Source: Thermoactinomyces sp. DSM 45891 (GTDB taxonomy: Bacteria > Bacillota > Bacilli > Thermoactinomycetales > Thermoactinomycetaceae). From it: a stretch of DNA of 64,000 nt. The stretch's first letter is position 1. Each line of letters opens with the position of its first letter. The notes beneath the pieces were generated by a model. The model was not told where the DNA came from, ran no database searches, and saw only the letters and a list, made by a program, of their open reading frames with translations. The stretch spans positions 188,267 to 252,266 of the forward strand of contig NZ_FPJZ01000001.1 in assembly GCF_900119485.1 (NCBI RefSeq). Reading direction: 5' to 3'. This document shows positions 34,244-43,647 of this stretch, piece by piece. A program made the position numbers and the translations under genes.

Positions 34244-35430
34244 AAAAAAAAGTCATTATAATAGGCGGTGGAATAGCAGGTCTCAGCGCTGCCATTGCTT
34301 TGCAGAAGCTGGGATTAGAAGTGAATATTTATGAGGAATATCCCGAGCGCAAGCCTGCTGGTGCTGGGATAGTGCTCGCATCCAATGCTTTAAAAGGATT
34401 AGATCATCTAGGCATTTATCAACAAGTTAAGAATCATGGTAGATCCATTCATGGACTTACAATTTTAACAGAGAAAGGAAAACAATTATCTAAGCAAACC
34501 ATTCCATCTCCGTTTGAACAAGTATCCATCCACAGGGCAGATTTACATCTCCTACTAAGTTCGGCTATACAACCGAATACAATATATATGGGAAAGAAAT
34601 GTGTTCACTTTGAACAGAATGAAACTGGGGTAACTGTATTTTTTCAAGATCATAGTAAAGCTACCGGAGATTTTTTACTTGCTACTGATGGCATACACTC
34701 GGTTATCCGAAAAAATTTACTACCTTCTACGCAACTTCGTTATGCAGGTTACACTTGCTGGAGAGGTATTATTACTCAAAGTAATGGCAATTGTATTCCA
34801 GAAGATACTACTGAAACCTGGGGACTCAAAGGGAGATTTGGTATAGTTCCATTACCTAATCAACAAATCTACTGGTATGCATTAATCAATGCACCTTATC
34901 AAAGCGTGCGACACTCTGCCTATCAAGTAAAAGATCTATTCGAACATTTTAAAGATTATCATGAACCGATTCCTAGTATTTTAAACGGTAATGCGAACAA
35001 CAAGATGATTCATAATGATATTATCGATATTCCACCCCTTCAACGATTTGCCTTTCATCGCGTCCTTTTGATGGGAGATGCTGCACATGCCATAACCCCA
35101 AATTTAGGACAAGGTGCATGTCAAGCTATCGAAGATTCGGTTGTCCTTGCCCATTGTTTGAAAAATAATCCATCTGTTCATGAAGCATTTGCTGAGTTTG
35201 AAGCCAAGCGATTATTAAGAACGGAAACAATCTCACGATATTCACGATTAGTAGGAAAAATAGCCCAGGTGAATAATCCATTTCTTTCTTTATTACGAAA
35301 TACGCTAGTAAAACGAATACCTAAATCCGTGAACCGCAAGCAATTTGAATACCTGTATAAAGTTGACTTTCACTCACATTTGGGTAATACAACCAATAGT
35401 ATCGCACAGAAACAGGGGGATGGATCGTGA
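34240..35430 (+). CDS. FAD-dependent monooxygenase
   Basis: A 396-residue group A flavoprotein hydroxylase with an N-terminal FAD site (VIIIGGGIAGLSAAIAL), a DG segment near residue 150 (LATDGIHSVIR) and the GD motif MGDAAHAITPNLGQG. Relatives hydroxylate salicylate, other aromatics, carotenoids or antibiotics. The substrate is not evident. It overlaps tetR by 4 bp and the RibD-like reductase gene by 4 bp, so all three are translated as a unit. Confidence 0.9.
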   Translation: MKKKVIIIGGGIAGLSAAIALQKLGLEVNIYEEYPERKPAGAGIVLASNALKGLDHLGIYQQVKNHGRSIHGLTILTEKGKQLSKQTIPSPFEQVSIHRADLHLLLSSAIQPNTIYMGKKCVHFEQNETGVTVFFQDHSKATGDFLLATDGIHSVIRKNLLPSTQLRYAGYTCWRGIITQSNGNCIPEDTTETWGLKGRFGIVPLPNQQIYWYALINAPYQSVRHSAYQVKDLFEHFKDYHEPIPSILNGNANNKMIHNDIIDIPPLQRFAFHRVLLMGDAAHAITPNLGQGACQAIEDSVVLAHCLKNNPSVHEAFAEFEAKRLLRTETISRYSRLVGKIAQVNNPFLSLLRNTLVKRIPKSVNRKQFEYLYKVDFHSHLGNTTNSIAQKQGDGS

Positions 35431-36149
35431 TCGTGAAACACCTAAAAAAGCTCAAAGAAGAAGCCGATTCCTACTATAAACAGACAGGACTACCCTTTGT
35501 CGTAATGAAGTCAGCGATGACACTAGATGGAAAAATCGCTACCTCAACAGGAGATAGCAAATGGGTAACGGGGGAGGCATCGAGGAATCATGTTCATGAA
35601 TTACGGAACATCTACGATGGCATTATGATCGGCGTGGATACGGCTATAAAAGATCGGCCACAACTGACCACTCGCTTACCAGGTGGAAATGGGAGAAATC
35701 CAGTTCGAATCATCACAGACAGTCAACTACGCTTGCCACTTGATTCACCGTTAGTAGATACGAGCGAGGCGCAAACGTGGATGCTTTGTACAGACGTAGC
35801 AGATATAGAGAAAGAAAAACGATTAACCCAGTATGGAGTGAAAGTTCTTCGTACAGGTAATGGATCGCAAGTGGGGCTACATAGAGCAATGGAGAAGCTC
35901 GGAGAAAGTGGGATTCAGTCTATTTTGCTGGAAGGCGGAGGTCAGTTGAATTGGTCGATGCTGGAGGCTTCTCTTGTTCAGAAAGCAATGATTTTCATTG
36001 CTCCAAAATTACTTGGAGGAAAGGATAGTATTTCCCCCATTTCGGGTGAGGGATTTGCACAGATGGGACTAGCTGTTCAGCTGGATCGGCTTTCGATCCA
36101 TCGTTTTGGTGAAGATATTTGTATAAGTGGCTATCCCATATATAAATAA
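35427..36149 (+). CDS. RibD reductase domain protein without deaminase
   Basis: A 240-residue protein matching the C-terminal reductase half of RibD: KSAMTLDGKIATSTGDSKW, a GVDTAIKDRPQLTTRL segment, a LLEGGGQLNWSML segment and a GGKDSISPISGEG segment. In full-length RibD this domain reduces 5-amino-6-(5-phosphoribosylamino)uracil with NADPH. The zinc-binding deaminase half (about 145 residues) is missing; only a short charged leader of about 20 residues precedes the domain. It starts with GTG overlapping the monooxygenase stop. It could complete riboflavin synthesis, since the rib operon here has no ribD, or it could be a dihydrofolate-reductase-like enzyme of another pathway. Confidence 0.85.
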   Translation: MIVKHLKKLKEEADSYYKQTGLPFVVMKSAMTLDGKIATSTGDSKWVTGEASRNHVHELRNIYDGIMIGVDTAIKDRPQLTTRLPGGNGRNPVRIITDSQLRLPLDSPLVDTSEAQTWMLCTDVADIEKEKRLTQYGVKVLRTGNGSQVGLHRAMEKLGESGIQSILLEGGGQLNWSMLEASLVQKAMIFIAPKLLGGKDSISPISGEGFAQMGLAVQLDRLSIHRFGEDICISGYPIYK

Positions 36150-36220
36150 AAAATAATCTTACTTACGCACCAAGTTTCATCGATAACTATGACTTTATTA
36201 AAATTTCAGACTTATATTTC

Positions 36221-36247
36221 AGAGGGGATGACCCCTCTTGTTTTTTT
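36221..36247 (+). terminator. Terminator of the TetR operon
   Basis: AGAGGGG ATG ACCCCTCT followed by TGTTTTTTT. Confidence 0.88.
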
Positions 36248-36255
36248 AGTCATGT

Positions 36256-37170
36256 CTATATTTTTTCCACTAATTTCATCTTCTTTTCACTACTGGCACG
36301 ACGCAACTCGGAGAAACCAATTCCTACGAGAATGAGGATCGTTCCCATCCACTGGACCATCGAGACAGATTCACCTAATAAAAGGGCTGATGTTAAGATG
36401 ACAACGGGTAGTTCAACTGATCCTAAGATCGAAGCCATCCCCGACCCGATATGCGGTATACCAATCGCAAATAAATAGGATGGAATGAGAGAACCAAACA
36501 ATCCTAGTAAGAGTCCCCAAGCCCATAAACCATCCAGTACAGAACCGTCTACTAAAAAGGTTGGTGGATAAATCCCACACATAGCAATTACCGTACCTGT
36601 AATCATCCACGCTCCTCGAAGGGTAGGATGGACAGTTGGCGCCAGCGTTCCATTAAAATAGATAAATCCCGTATAACCGATAGCAGAGAGAAGGCCATAA
36701 AACACGCCAATCCCTGAAAGCTCAGACAGCTCTTCTGCTGAGATACCCGCCGCCATACAAGTCCCCAGTAAAATCACACCAATCGAAATAAGTTCATGCT
36801 TCGTTGGCTTGCGGCGTAATTTGATACACTCGATCAACATCCCCATCCAAGCAAACTGGAACATCAAAATAATAGCAAAGGATGCTGGTGTTGTCTGTAA
36901 ACAGAGATAATAGGTAACTCCTGTAATGGCAGAAAACGAACCACCTAATAATAGTGATATGAGATCTTTTCGACTGATCCGTTTTTTCCTCCACTCTACC
37001 CGTCCTCTATATGCAAGGTACCACATACCTAGTGCCCCTACAAACACTTGGCTTCCTGACACTTGTGCAGGACTATATCCTTCAGCATAGGCTAATTTAA
37101 CAAAGAGACTAATAAATCCATATGAAATTCCGGCAATTAACACTAGTATGGATGCTTTAATACGACTCAA
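36256..37170 (-). CDS. DMT-superfamily EamA transporter
   Basis: A 304-residue protein with ten membrane spans arranged as two EamA repeats (about residues 5-140 and 150-290), the layout of metabolite/drug exporters such as RhaT/YdcZ relatives. The second repeat begins with GVFYGLLSAIGYTGFIY. The substrate is unknown. It is transcribed leftward, convergent with the RibD-like gene. Confidence 0.85.
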   Translation of the reverse strand: MSRIKASILVLIAGISYGFISLFVKLAYAEGYSPAQVSGSQVFVGALGMWYLAYRGRVEWRKKRISRKDLISLLLGGSFSAITGVTYYLCLQTTPASFAIILMFQFAWMGMLIECIKLRRKPTKHELISIGVILLGTCMAAGISAEELSELSGIGVFYGLLSAIGYTGFIYFNGTLAPTVHPTLRGAWMITGTVIAMCGIYPPTFLVDGSVLDGLWAWGLLLGLFGSLIPSYLFAIGIPHIGSGMASILGSVELPVVILTSALLLGESVSMVQWMGTILILVGIGFSELRRASSEKKMKLVEKI

Positions 37171-37196
37171 CGTTAACCCCTCCTTATCACAAAACG

Positions 37197-37240
37197 AGGT
37201 AGACCTCTTGATAGGAAAAATTCCATAAAGAGGTCCACCT
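37197..37240 (-). terminator. Terminator of the res operon
   Basis: Near-perfect inverted repeat (AGGTAGACCTCTT / AAGAGGTCCACCT) followed on the minus strand by CGTTTTG, 17 bp after the resE stop codon. Confidence 0.7.
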
Positions 37241-37256
37241 TGTTCGGCTTTTTTAG

Positions 37257-39140
37257 CTAATTATCTTCAACTATTTGTGGAAGTTGAACGCAGAATGTAG
37301 TACCAACGCCCAAGTCACTGCGAACGGATATCTTACCGTTATGAGCATGCACCAAATGCTTAGCAATCGCAAGCCCAAGTCCTGTACCACCTGAAACCGT
37401 TTTTCTTGTCCGCGCTTTATCTGCCTTGTAAAAGCGCTGAAAAACATATGGCAAGTCTTCGGTTGGAATCCCCGTCCCAGTATCTTCGACTTCTAAGTAT
37501 ACATGATGTTCTAGCCATTTGGCACGCACTGTTACCCTTCCATTTTCTGGAGTATGCTGAATTGCATTTCCAATTAGGTTGGTTAGAATTTGTTCGACAC
37601 GATCTTCATCCCAATACACCATTGGGACATCTCCCTCTACTTCTCCAACCAATTCAATCTTTTTCTCACCGGCAAGTCCACTAAATTTACGAGTTACACG
37701 ATCGACAAATGACTTCACAGGTAGCTCTGATAAAACGAGATCAATATGTCCTGCTTCCATTCTTGCTAGGTCTAGTAACTCATTTACCAGTCGACTCATT
37801 CTCTGGGATTCATCATTGATAATCTGCGCTAACTCTTGACGCATCTCCGGAGAGTCTGCGATATCATCGAGTAATGCTTCACTGTATCCTTGTAACATAG
37901 AGAGCGGTGTACGTAATTCATGCGATACATTTGCTACAAAATCTTTGCGCAATTTCTCTAAATGGCGCTCTTCCGTCACATCACGCATCACCGCAACAGC
38001 TCCACGTACTTGTTCACGTGCATACAACGGTGCCATAACCAATTGCCAGGTTCGACCTTGCTCCTCAATATCCCCCATTTGTTCCGCTTCATCTTCCAAT
38101 ACATATCGGAACACTTCTAATAGGGTCGGAGGTAGGCTATTGTTCTGTTTGAAATCTTGTGGATCACGATAAAGGTTTAAAAACCTCTCTGCTGGTGGGT
38201 TAGACAAGATAATCTTCCCGTGTGCATTAATGCTAATTACTCCGTCCGACATACTACGTAGAATGCTAGTCAGCTGCTCCTTTTCGTGAGAAAGAAGATT
38301 AATGGACTCTTCTAATTGACCAGCCATCTGATTAAATGTCATCGCTAATTCCGCAATTTCATCTCGCTCATGAGACCGAACCATAACCCGCGTCGAAAAC
38401 TTCCCGCGCGCCATCTTCTCGGCTGCTCTTTGCATCTGAATAAGAGGTTGTGTTATCCGTGTGGATAGGAAGAAAGCAAATACGGTCGTAAGCGCGATTC
38501 CGATCAGAGCAGAATAAAAAATCCATTTCTTGATATCTTGCTCACTAAAAGCACCTTGCTTTTGAAACAGGACAATGGCCCCTTTGATCTTAGCATCTTC
38601 TAAGTAAGGGGTTACATAGACCAGAATTTGTCCGTCTTCAAACCCCTTCTCCACTAACTCAGCCTTCGGAAGTTGGAGCTTTCCAGTTCGTTTAGCAGTC
38701 GAGTCCTCCGATACTAACTCATCTTGCAACTGATCCAGCTTCAGAACACTTTTAATGCCATCCAAATATCTCTGTGTTTGAGCCGATTGATCAAAAAGTG
38801 GCTTTCCTTGGAAATCGGTGATAATGACATGCGTATGAAAATGACCCGCAATCTCGGTCACGGTATCCACATATTCCTTTTCAATATTACGACTCCACTC
38901 GGCTGCATTAATGCCTGGCTTTTGTCTAGTGGAAGAAGGGATTCGCGAGTTGGCATGATTTTTAACACTTGTCAAACCGTTCTGAATCTCTTCTCCCACT
39001 TCTCTCAAGCTTTTGAGTTGATCCTGCTCATAAAATTGCTCTACTTGTTCACTTAAAAACAAGCTTAGTAAAATCAGGACCAGAGATACCAAGACGATAA
39101 TGGTAAGCCAAAGCTTCCCTACTACACTACGTAGAATCAC
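37257..39140 (-). CDS. resE: Sensor histidine kinase ResE
   Basis: A 627-residue membrane kinase: first span near residues 10-30, an extracytoplasmic sensor of about 170 residues, a second span near 207-225, a HAMP linker, a PAS domain (around 285-390), the phosphoacceptor segment FVANVSHELRTPLSMLQGYSE and the ATP-binding boxes NLIGNAIQHTPENG, DTGTGIP and GGTGLGLAI. It pairs with ResD, the regulator of aerobic/anaerobic respiration, whose gene overlaps it by 4 bp. It is a little longer than B. subtilis ResE (589 aa). Confidence 0.93.
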   Translation of the reverse strand: MILRSVVGKLWLTIIVLVSLVLILLSLFLSEQVEQFYEQDQLKSLREVGEEIQNGLTSVKNHANSRIPSSTRQKPGINAAEWSRNIEKEYVDTVTEIAGHFHTHVIITDFQGKPLFDQSAQTQRYLDGIKSVLKLDQLQDELVSEDSTAKRTGKLQLPKAELVEKGFEDGQILVYVTPYLEDAKIKGAIVLFQKQGAFSEQDIKKWIFYSALIGIALTTVFAFFLSTRITQPLIQMQRAAEKMARGKFSTRVMVRSHERDEIAELAMTFNQMAGQLEESINLLSHEKEQLTSILRSMSDGVISINAHGKIILSNPPAERFLNLYRDPQDFKQNNSLPPTLLEVFRYVLEDEAEQMGDIEEQGRTWQLVMAPLYAREQVRGAVAVMRDVTEERHLEKLRKDFVANVSHELRTPLSMLQGYSEALLDDIADSPEMRQELAQIINDESQRMSRLVNELLDLARMEAGHIDLVLSELPVKSFVDRVTRKFSGLAGEKKIELVGEVEGDVPMVYWDEDRVEQILTNLIGNAIQHTPENGRVTVRAKWLEHHVYLEVEDTGTGIPTEDLPYVFQRFYKADKARTRKTVSGGTGLGLAIAKHLVHAHNGKISVRSDLGVGTTFCVQLPQIVEDN

Positions 39141-39859
39141 TCTTTTGGCACCTCAAGTTTATATCCAACTCCCCAAACCGTCGTAATCATACTAGCCGCA
39201 CGGGAGGAGGCACGATTTAACTTCTCGCGAAGACGTTTTACATGTGTATCTACTGTTCGTAAATCACCAAAGAACTCATAATTCCAAACATCCCGCAACA
39301 AAGTTTCGCGTGTGAAAACTTTATCGGGGGATTTCGCAAGATAATGCAAGAGTTCATACTCTTTTGGTGTTAAGGAGATACTTTTCCCCCCTGCTTTTAC
39401 CTCATGCGCATCATGATCAATAGTCAGTTCAGGGAAAACAATCACATTATGGGTATTCGTTTTCGTTGTTAAGTATGCAGTTGCCGATGCACGTCGGACC
39501 ACTGCTTTCACTCGATGTACCAATTCACGGGGGCTAAAAGGCTTCACCACATAGTCATCGGTTCCAACTTCAAATCCATCTACCCGATTCGTCTCTTCTC
39601 CACGAGCGGTCAGCATGATAATCGGAGTTGCTTTCTTTTTACGGATCTCAGCACATACTTCAAGTCCATCCATACCTGGCAACATCAGATCTAAAAGGAT
39701 TAGATCATAATCCTTCTGGAATGCCTTCTCCAAGGCCTGCTCGCCATCTTCTGCTTCATCGATGATATATCCTTCTCTTTCCAAGTACATCCGGAGTAGA
39801 CGACGAATACGATCCTCATCGTCTACCACTAATATGGTTTGTTGATTTTGATTGTCCAT
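39137..39859 (-). CDS. resD: Response regulator ResD
   Basis: A 240-residue OmpR-type regulator: receiver domain with the phosphoacceptor aspartate in LILLDLMLPGMDG and the lysine in DDYVVKPFSPREL, then a winged-helix DNA-binding domain (from about residue 140, SLTPKEYELLHYLAKSPDKV). ResD activates respiration and nitrosative-stress genes in Bacillus. Start at the second ATG (39859), 5 nt after AGAGGTGA. It lies between resC and resE, as in B. subtilis. Confidence 0.94.
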   Translation of the reverse strand: MDNQNQQTILVVDDEDRIRRLLRMYLEREGYIIDEAEDGEQALEKAFQKDYDLILLDLMLPGMDGLEVCAEIRKKKATPIIMLTARGEETNRVDGFEVGTDDYVVKPFSPRELVHRVKAVVRRASATAYLTTKTNTHNVIVFPELTIDHDAHEVKAGGKSISLTPKEYELLHYLAKSPDKVFTRETLLRDVWNYEFFGDLRTVDTHVKRLREKLNRASSRAASMITTVWGVGYKLEVPKE

Positions 39860-39870
39860 CATTTCACCTC

Positions 39871-41073
39871 TTATGTGTAGGAATGTAAGCCCGAGATAAC
39901 GAGATTGATTACAATCAAGTTAATTAAGATGATAGCAAAGCCGACTACTGCCAACCATGCTGATTTCTCACCATGCCACCCTCTTGACAAACGAAGATGT
40001 AGATAAGCACTATAAAACATCCATGTAATAAAGGCCCAGGTCTCTTTCGGGTCCCAGCCCCACGGTCTACCCCATGCTTGATTCGCCCAGATCATAGCAA
40101 AAATCAAGGCACCTAATGTAAAAATAGGATACCCAATCACAATAGATCGGTACACGATTTCATCCATTAGTTCTAAATTTAACTTTTGCACCAGTGGATG
40201 GAGTAGCTTCCCTAATCGCTTCCGGGCAATTGTAAAGTAAATTCCATAGATGATGAGCCCCGAACCAATAGACCAGAGAACCGAATTCAACTTACTTGCC
40301 GCTTTTTCTCCTTGAAAAATCTTGGGTGATTCAAAGAGTGGCTTTGACACCCCAGCAAATGAATCCATTTTTACCGTCTTACTTTCATAAGGTGATACGA
40401 TTGCCGGCAGTTTATACTCTTGCACGACTTCAGTGCCCTTATAAACATGTTTAAAAGTCGCTTGATATCCTGTCATTTGGAAAATCGTAGATACAATCGA
40501 AAAGCTACCAAACATGATCAAGACTACGAAAATCAATTCTAGAGAGACCGCTGCCTTGCTTTTATCACGATTCCCCACCTTATGAATGAGATAAACCAAT
40601 CCGGCAACAAAGGAAACACCGAATAATCCCTGACCAATCGCCGCCGTTGTCACATGAATATATAACCAACTACTCTGCAAAGCAGGTATTAGAGGTTGTA
40701 CATCACGTGGAAAGACAGTGGCATAGGACAACAAAATCACGGAGATCGGCATAACAAAGGCGCCGAGTACAAAAGAGCGATAGATAAAAAACACAATAAT
40801 AAAACCTAACACGACAGCAAAACATAGGAATGCGATAAACTCAAACATGTTACTTGTCGGAAAATGCCCGCTGATCATAATTCGTATGACAATAAACGCA
40901 ACATGTAAGCTAACCCCTATGATGGCGAGGATAAGACCTGTTCTCCCCCACTTCTTCACTCGTTCTACATTGCCTTTCTTTTTGGCACCTGATACACCCA
41001 CTAAAAAAGCAACTGCTGAGAACAAATATAGAAAGAATGTGGCAAACAGGAAGTACTCCATGATCGTTTTCAT
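39871..41073 (-). CDS. resC: Cytochrome c biogenesis protein ResC (CcsA type)
   Basis: A 400-residue membrane protein of the CcsA/CcmC family with about ten spans and the tryptophan-rich heme-handling motif WANQAWGRPWGWDPKETWAF near residue 330, followed by YSAYLHLR. With ResB it delivers heme to apocytochrome c outside the membrane. It lies between resB and resD, 18 bp behind resB, and starts after GAGAGGTG. Confidence 0.94.
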   Translation of the reverse strand: MKTIMEYFLFATFFLYLFSAVAFLVGVSGAKKKGNVERVKKWGRTGLILAIIGVSLHVAFIVIRIMISGHFPTSNMFEFIAFLCFAVVLGFIIVFFIYRSFVLGAFVMPISVILLSYATVFPRDVQPLIPALQSSWLYIHVTTAAIGQGLFGVSFVAGLVYLIHKVGNRDKSKAAVSLELIFVVLIMFGSFSIVSTIFQMTGYQATFKHVYKGTEVVQEYKLPAIVSPYESKTVKMDSFAGVSKPLFESPKIFQGEKAASKLNSVLWSIGSGLIIYGIYFTIARKRLGKLLHPLVQKLNLELMDEIVYRSIVIGYPIFTLGALIFAMIWANQAWGRPWGWDPKETWAFITWMFYSAYLHLRLSRGWHGEKSAWLAVVGFAIILINLIVINLVISGLHSYT

Positions 41074-41091
41074 GATCGCACCTCTCTTTCA

Positions 41092-42687
41092 CTACTCTTT
41101 TTCATTTTCTACTAGTCCAAACACCTGACCAATTGGCTTGCCCACCATTTCCAACTCACGACGTAGAGCAAACCAGTTCTTATTCGTATGAGCTCCTATA
41201 TATAAGACACCACCCTCAACACGCGCCCATACCCGGCGGTGCTGCCAATAGGATCCCATTGTGACACCAATCATAAAGATGATACCACCCACCAAATATA
41301 CCCATAAACTTTTCTCTGCTCGAACCATTAGTCCAGTCTGATTAGCGAGATCAAAGCCTGCTAAATCAATACCGTATTGATTTCCTTCCGGATCTGGAAA
41401 GCGCTCTCCCGAAATCACCCACGATTTCTCTTCTTTACCGTCTGGCTTTTGAATCGTAAAGATGAAAGCTGGCTTATTTGGTTCTTGTGATTTCGTAATG
41501 GGGCGTTGGTTTTCAATGGAAAAATCAGGATAGTACTCTTCCATTCGCACTTTCAGATCCCCAACTTGATAAACCTGATGCAACGAAATATCATGAAAAA
41601 CTACTGTAAACTGGCCCTTACTCTGGTTCGTATTTTTATCTTTGATGTCAAGCTTAATGCCACGAAGTTGCTGAGGTTGAAAATCGCTCTGTAATAAACT
41701 TAACCCTTCGTATGTTAAGGGATCATTTACCTGAATATCATGTCTAGTAACTTCTTTCATTTCACTACTACCTGGCACTTTTTTAAGCAAAATCGCATCT
41801 GTTTGATACTTCTTAATCACCGCTCCTCCACCACTTCTCATGGCTGGAGGTAACTCTTCAGGACGATAATACTCAGCGACGGTTTTCTCATTTTTAACAT
41901 AGTACTCCGTTTGGGGTACACGTTTGGTTTCACCTTCAACCAAGTTAACAAATGAATCGATATTCCAACCTGGTATAAACCGCAGGAGAATCCCAAATAA
42001 GAATATAATGAGTCCGATATGATTAATATAAGGGCCCCATCGACTAAAACGCCCTTTTTCCGCGAGAATTGCCTTCCCATCACGCTGAATGTGGTAATGG
42101 TGCTTCTTGAGCTGTTGCTCTAACTCAGCTAATTTCGCTTCTTCTTCATCCGCTGCCATTTCTGCCGCCACGTGAATCCGCTGACGTTTCATAAACTCAA
42201 TATTTTTAATCACTTTTTGTCCCTTTAATGCCTTATATAACGGAACAACGCGATCCAAACTACATATGACTAACGAAATCCCAATCATAGCGATTAGGCT
42301 AGCAAACCACCACTGTGAATACATCTTTGAAAGCCCTAATTGATAAAATATCGTTCCCCACCAACCGTACTCCTGTTGGTAAAACAGCTCCTTAGAAGCC
42401 GCTCCAACAAACTCTTCTTGTGGGAAGATCGTTCCAACAGCAGAAAGGACTAAGGTAATCACAATCAGGCTAATGGCTACTTTCACAGATGAGAAAAAGG
42501 ACCAGACACGGTCAAATAGCGACATGACCGATTGCTGAGAACGCCTTGCTGCTCCCTCATACCTCATCTCATTTTCAATCGAGGATTTCTCTATCACTTC
42601 CTGCTGAAGTGGCTTTCCGCAGTACTCACAAAGAATCGTACCGACGGGGTTATTATGACCACATTCGCATTTGGTGTTTTCGACCAT
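41092..42687 (-). CDS. resB: Cytochrome c biogenesis protein ResB
   Basis: About 531 residues. The N terminus has a small zinc-ribbon (CECGHNNP...CEYCG) as also found in Bacillus ResB, then the ResB domain with three early membrane spans (around residues 80, 140 and 210), a long extracytoplasmic domain and a last span near 460. It works with ResC in heme transfer to c-type cytochromes. The start at 42687 follows GGGGGAGGAG; a further upstream ATG at 42711 lacks a ribosome site. The usual neighbour resA is missing upstream. Confidence 0.92.
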   Translation of the reverse strand: MVENTKCECGHNNPVGTILCEYCGKPLQQEVIEKSSIENEMRYEGAARRSQQSVMSLFDRVWSFFSSVKVAISLIVITLVLSAVGTIFPQEEFVGAASKELFYQQEYGWWGTIFYQLGLSKMYSQWWFASLIAMIGISLVICSLDRVVPLYKALKGQKVIKNIEFMKRQRIHVAAEMAADEEEAKLAELEQQLKKHHYHIQRDGKAILAEKGRFSRWGPYINHIGLIIFLFGILLRFIPGWNIDSFVNLVEGETKRVPQTEYYVKNEKTVAEYYRPEELPPAMRSGGGAVIKKYQTDAILLKKVPGSSEMKEVTRHDIQVNDPLTYEGLSLLQSDFQPQQLRGIKLDIKDKNTNQSKGQFTVVFHDISLHQVYQVGDLKVRMEEYYPDFSIENQRPITKSQEPNKPAFIFTIQKPDGKEEKSWVISGERFPDPEGNQYGIDLAGFDLANQTGLMVRAEKSLWVYLVGGIIFMIGVTMGSYWQHRRVWARVEGGVLYIGAHTNKNWFALRRELEMVGKPIGQVFGLVENEKE

Positions 42688-42782
42688 TCTCCTCCCCCGT
42701 TCTGCACTCATAAATCCAATTTCATTATATCGTTACATCCTTCACAAACTTTGATTACAAATTTGAATATTATTTGAACATA

Positions 42783-43496
42783 CTACCGTAACATACGATT
42801 TAATTTCTCGATCTCTGCTTTAGTCAATTCCCTTTTATCCCCAGGGTTTAAGCCTTGTAAGTGAAGAAAGGCATACTTGGTCCGAATTAAGTGAAGAACG
42901 GGATAGCCAATTACTTCACACATACGGCGAATCTGACGATTTCGACCCTCATGAATTTGAATCCGAAGTTTGCTCTTCTCAGGATTGGCTTGCATCATAC
43001 GCACTTCAGCAGGTGCGGTCATCCCATCATCCAAACGGACTCCCTTACGAAGCTGTTCTAATTCTTCATCTGTCGGCTTCCCTTTGATCGTCGTTACATA
43101 GACCTTGTTTACTTCGTAACGAGGATGCGCTAAGCGGTTAGCAAGTTCTCCATCGTTTGTCATGAGTAATAATCCCTCTGTCTCGTAATCTAAACGACCC
43201 ACAGGATAAATCCGCTCAGGAACATCATCAAAGTAATCCACGACCGTTTTACGACCTTCCGGATCACTCATGCTCGTTATCACAAGCTTGGGTTTATAAA
43301 ATACAAATGTGCGCTTCTTCTCTTGTTTGATATGCTTTCCATTTACTTCGATCCAATCTTGGTCTGGATCGACCTTGGTTCCTAATGTCTGTACAACTTG
43401 TCCATTTACTTTTACCTTCCCCTGTAGTATCAACTCTTCACTTTGTCTACGTGAAGCGATCCCCGCTTGGGCCAGTACTTTTTGTAAACGCTCCAT
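42783..43496 (-). CDS. rluB: 23S rRNA pseudouridine synthase RluB
   Basis: A 237-residue RsuA/RluB-family enzyme with an N-terminal S4 RNA-binding domain (MERLQKVLAQAGIASRRQSE) and the catalytic segment GRLDYETEGLLLMTNDG holding the active-site aspartate. In Bacillus the enzyme modifies 23S rRNA near the peptidyl-transferase centre (position 2605 in E. coli numbering). It stands between spmB and resB as in B. subtilis; separate terminators suggest its own transcript. Confidence 0.93.
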   Translation of the reverse strand: MERLQKVLAQAGIASRRQSEELILQGKVKVNGQVVQTLGTKVDPDQDWIEVNGKHIKQEKKRTFVFYKPKLVITSMSDPEGRKTVVDYFDDVPERIYPVGRLDYETEGLLLMTNDGELANRLAHPRYEVNKVYVTTIKGKPTDEELEQLRKGVRLDDGMTAPAEVRMMQANPEKSKLRIQIHEGRNRQIRRMCEVIGYPVLHLIRTKYAFLHLQGLNPGDKRELTKAEIEKLNRMLR

Positions 43497-43597
43497 TATT
43501 ACACCTCTCTGTCATCATAACCGTTTCGACCGGAGCTTACACTCATATTGATGATAGCAGAACTTGAGTGGCGAATCTAATTTTATTCTAAAAAGCA

Positions 43598-43639
43598 AAA
43601 CGAGTGCTATTTTACTCGCTAGGTAAAAAGCACTCGTTT
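43598..43639 (-). terminator. Terminator of the spmA-spmB transcript
   Basis: AAACGAGTGCT and AGCACTCGTTT form a strong stem, 8 bp after the spmB stop codon; the minus-strand flank is TTTTGCTTTTT. Confidence 0.8.
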
Positions 43640-43647
43640 ATTTAAAT

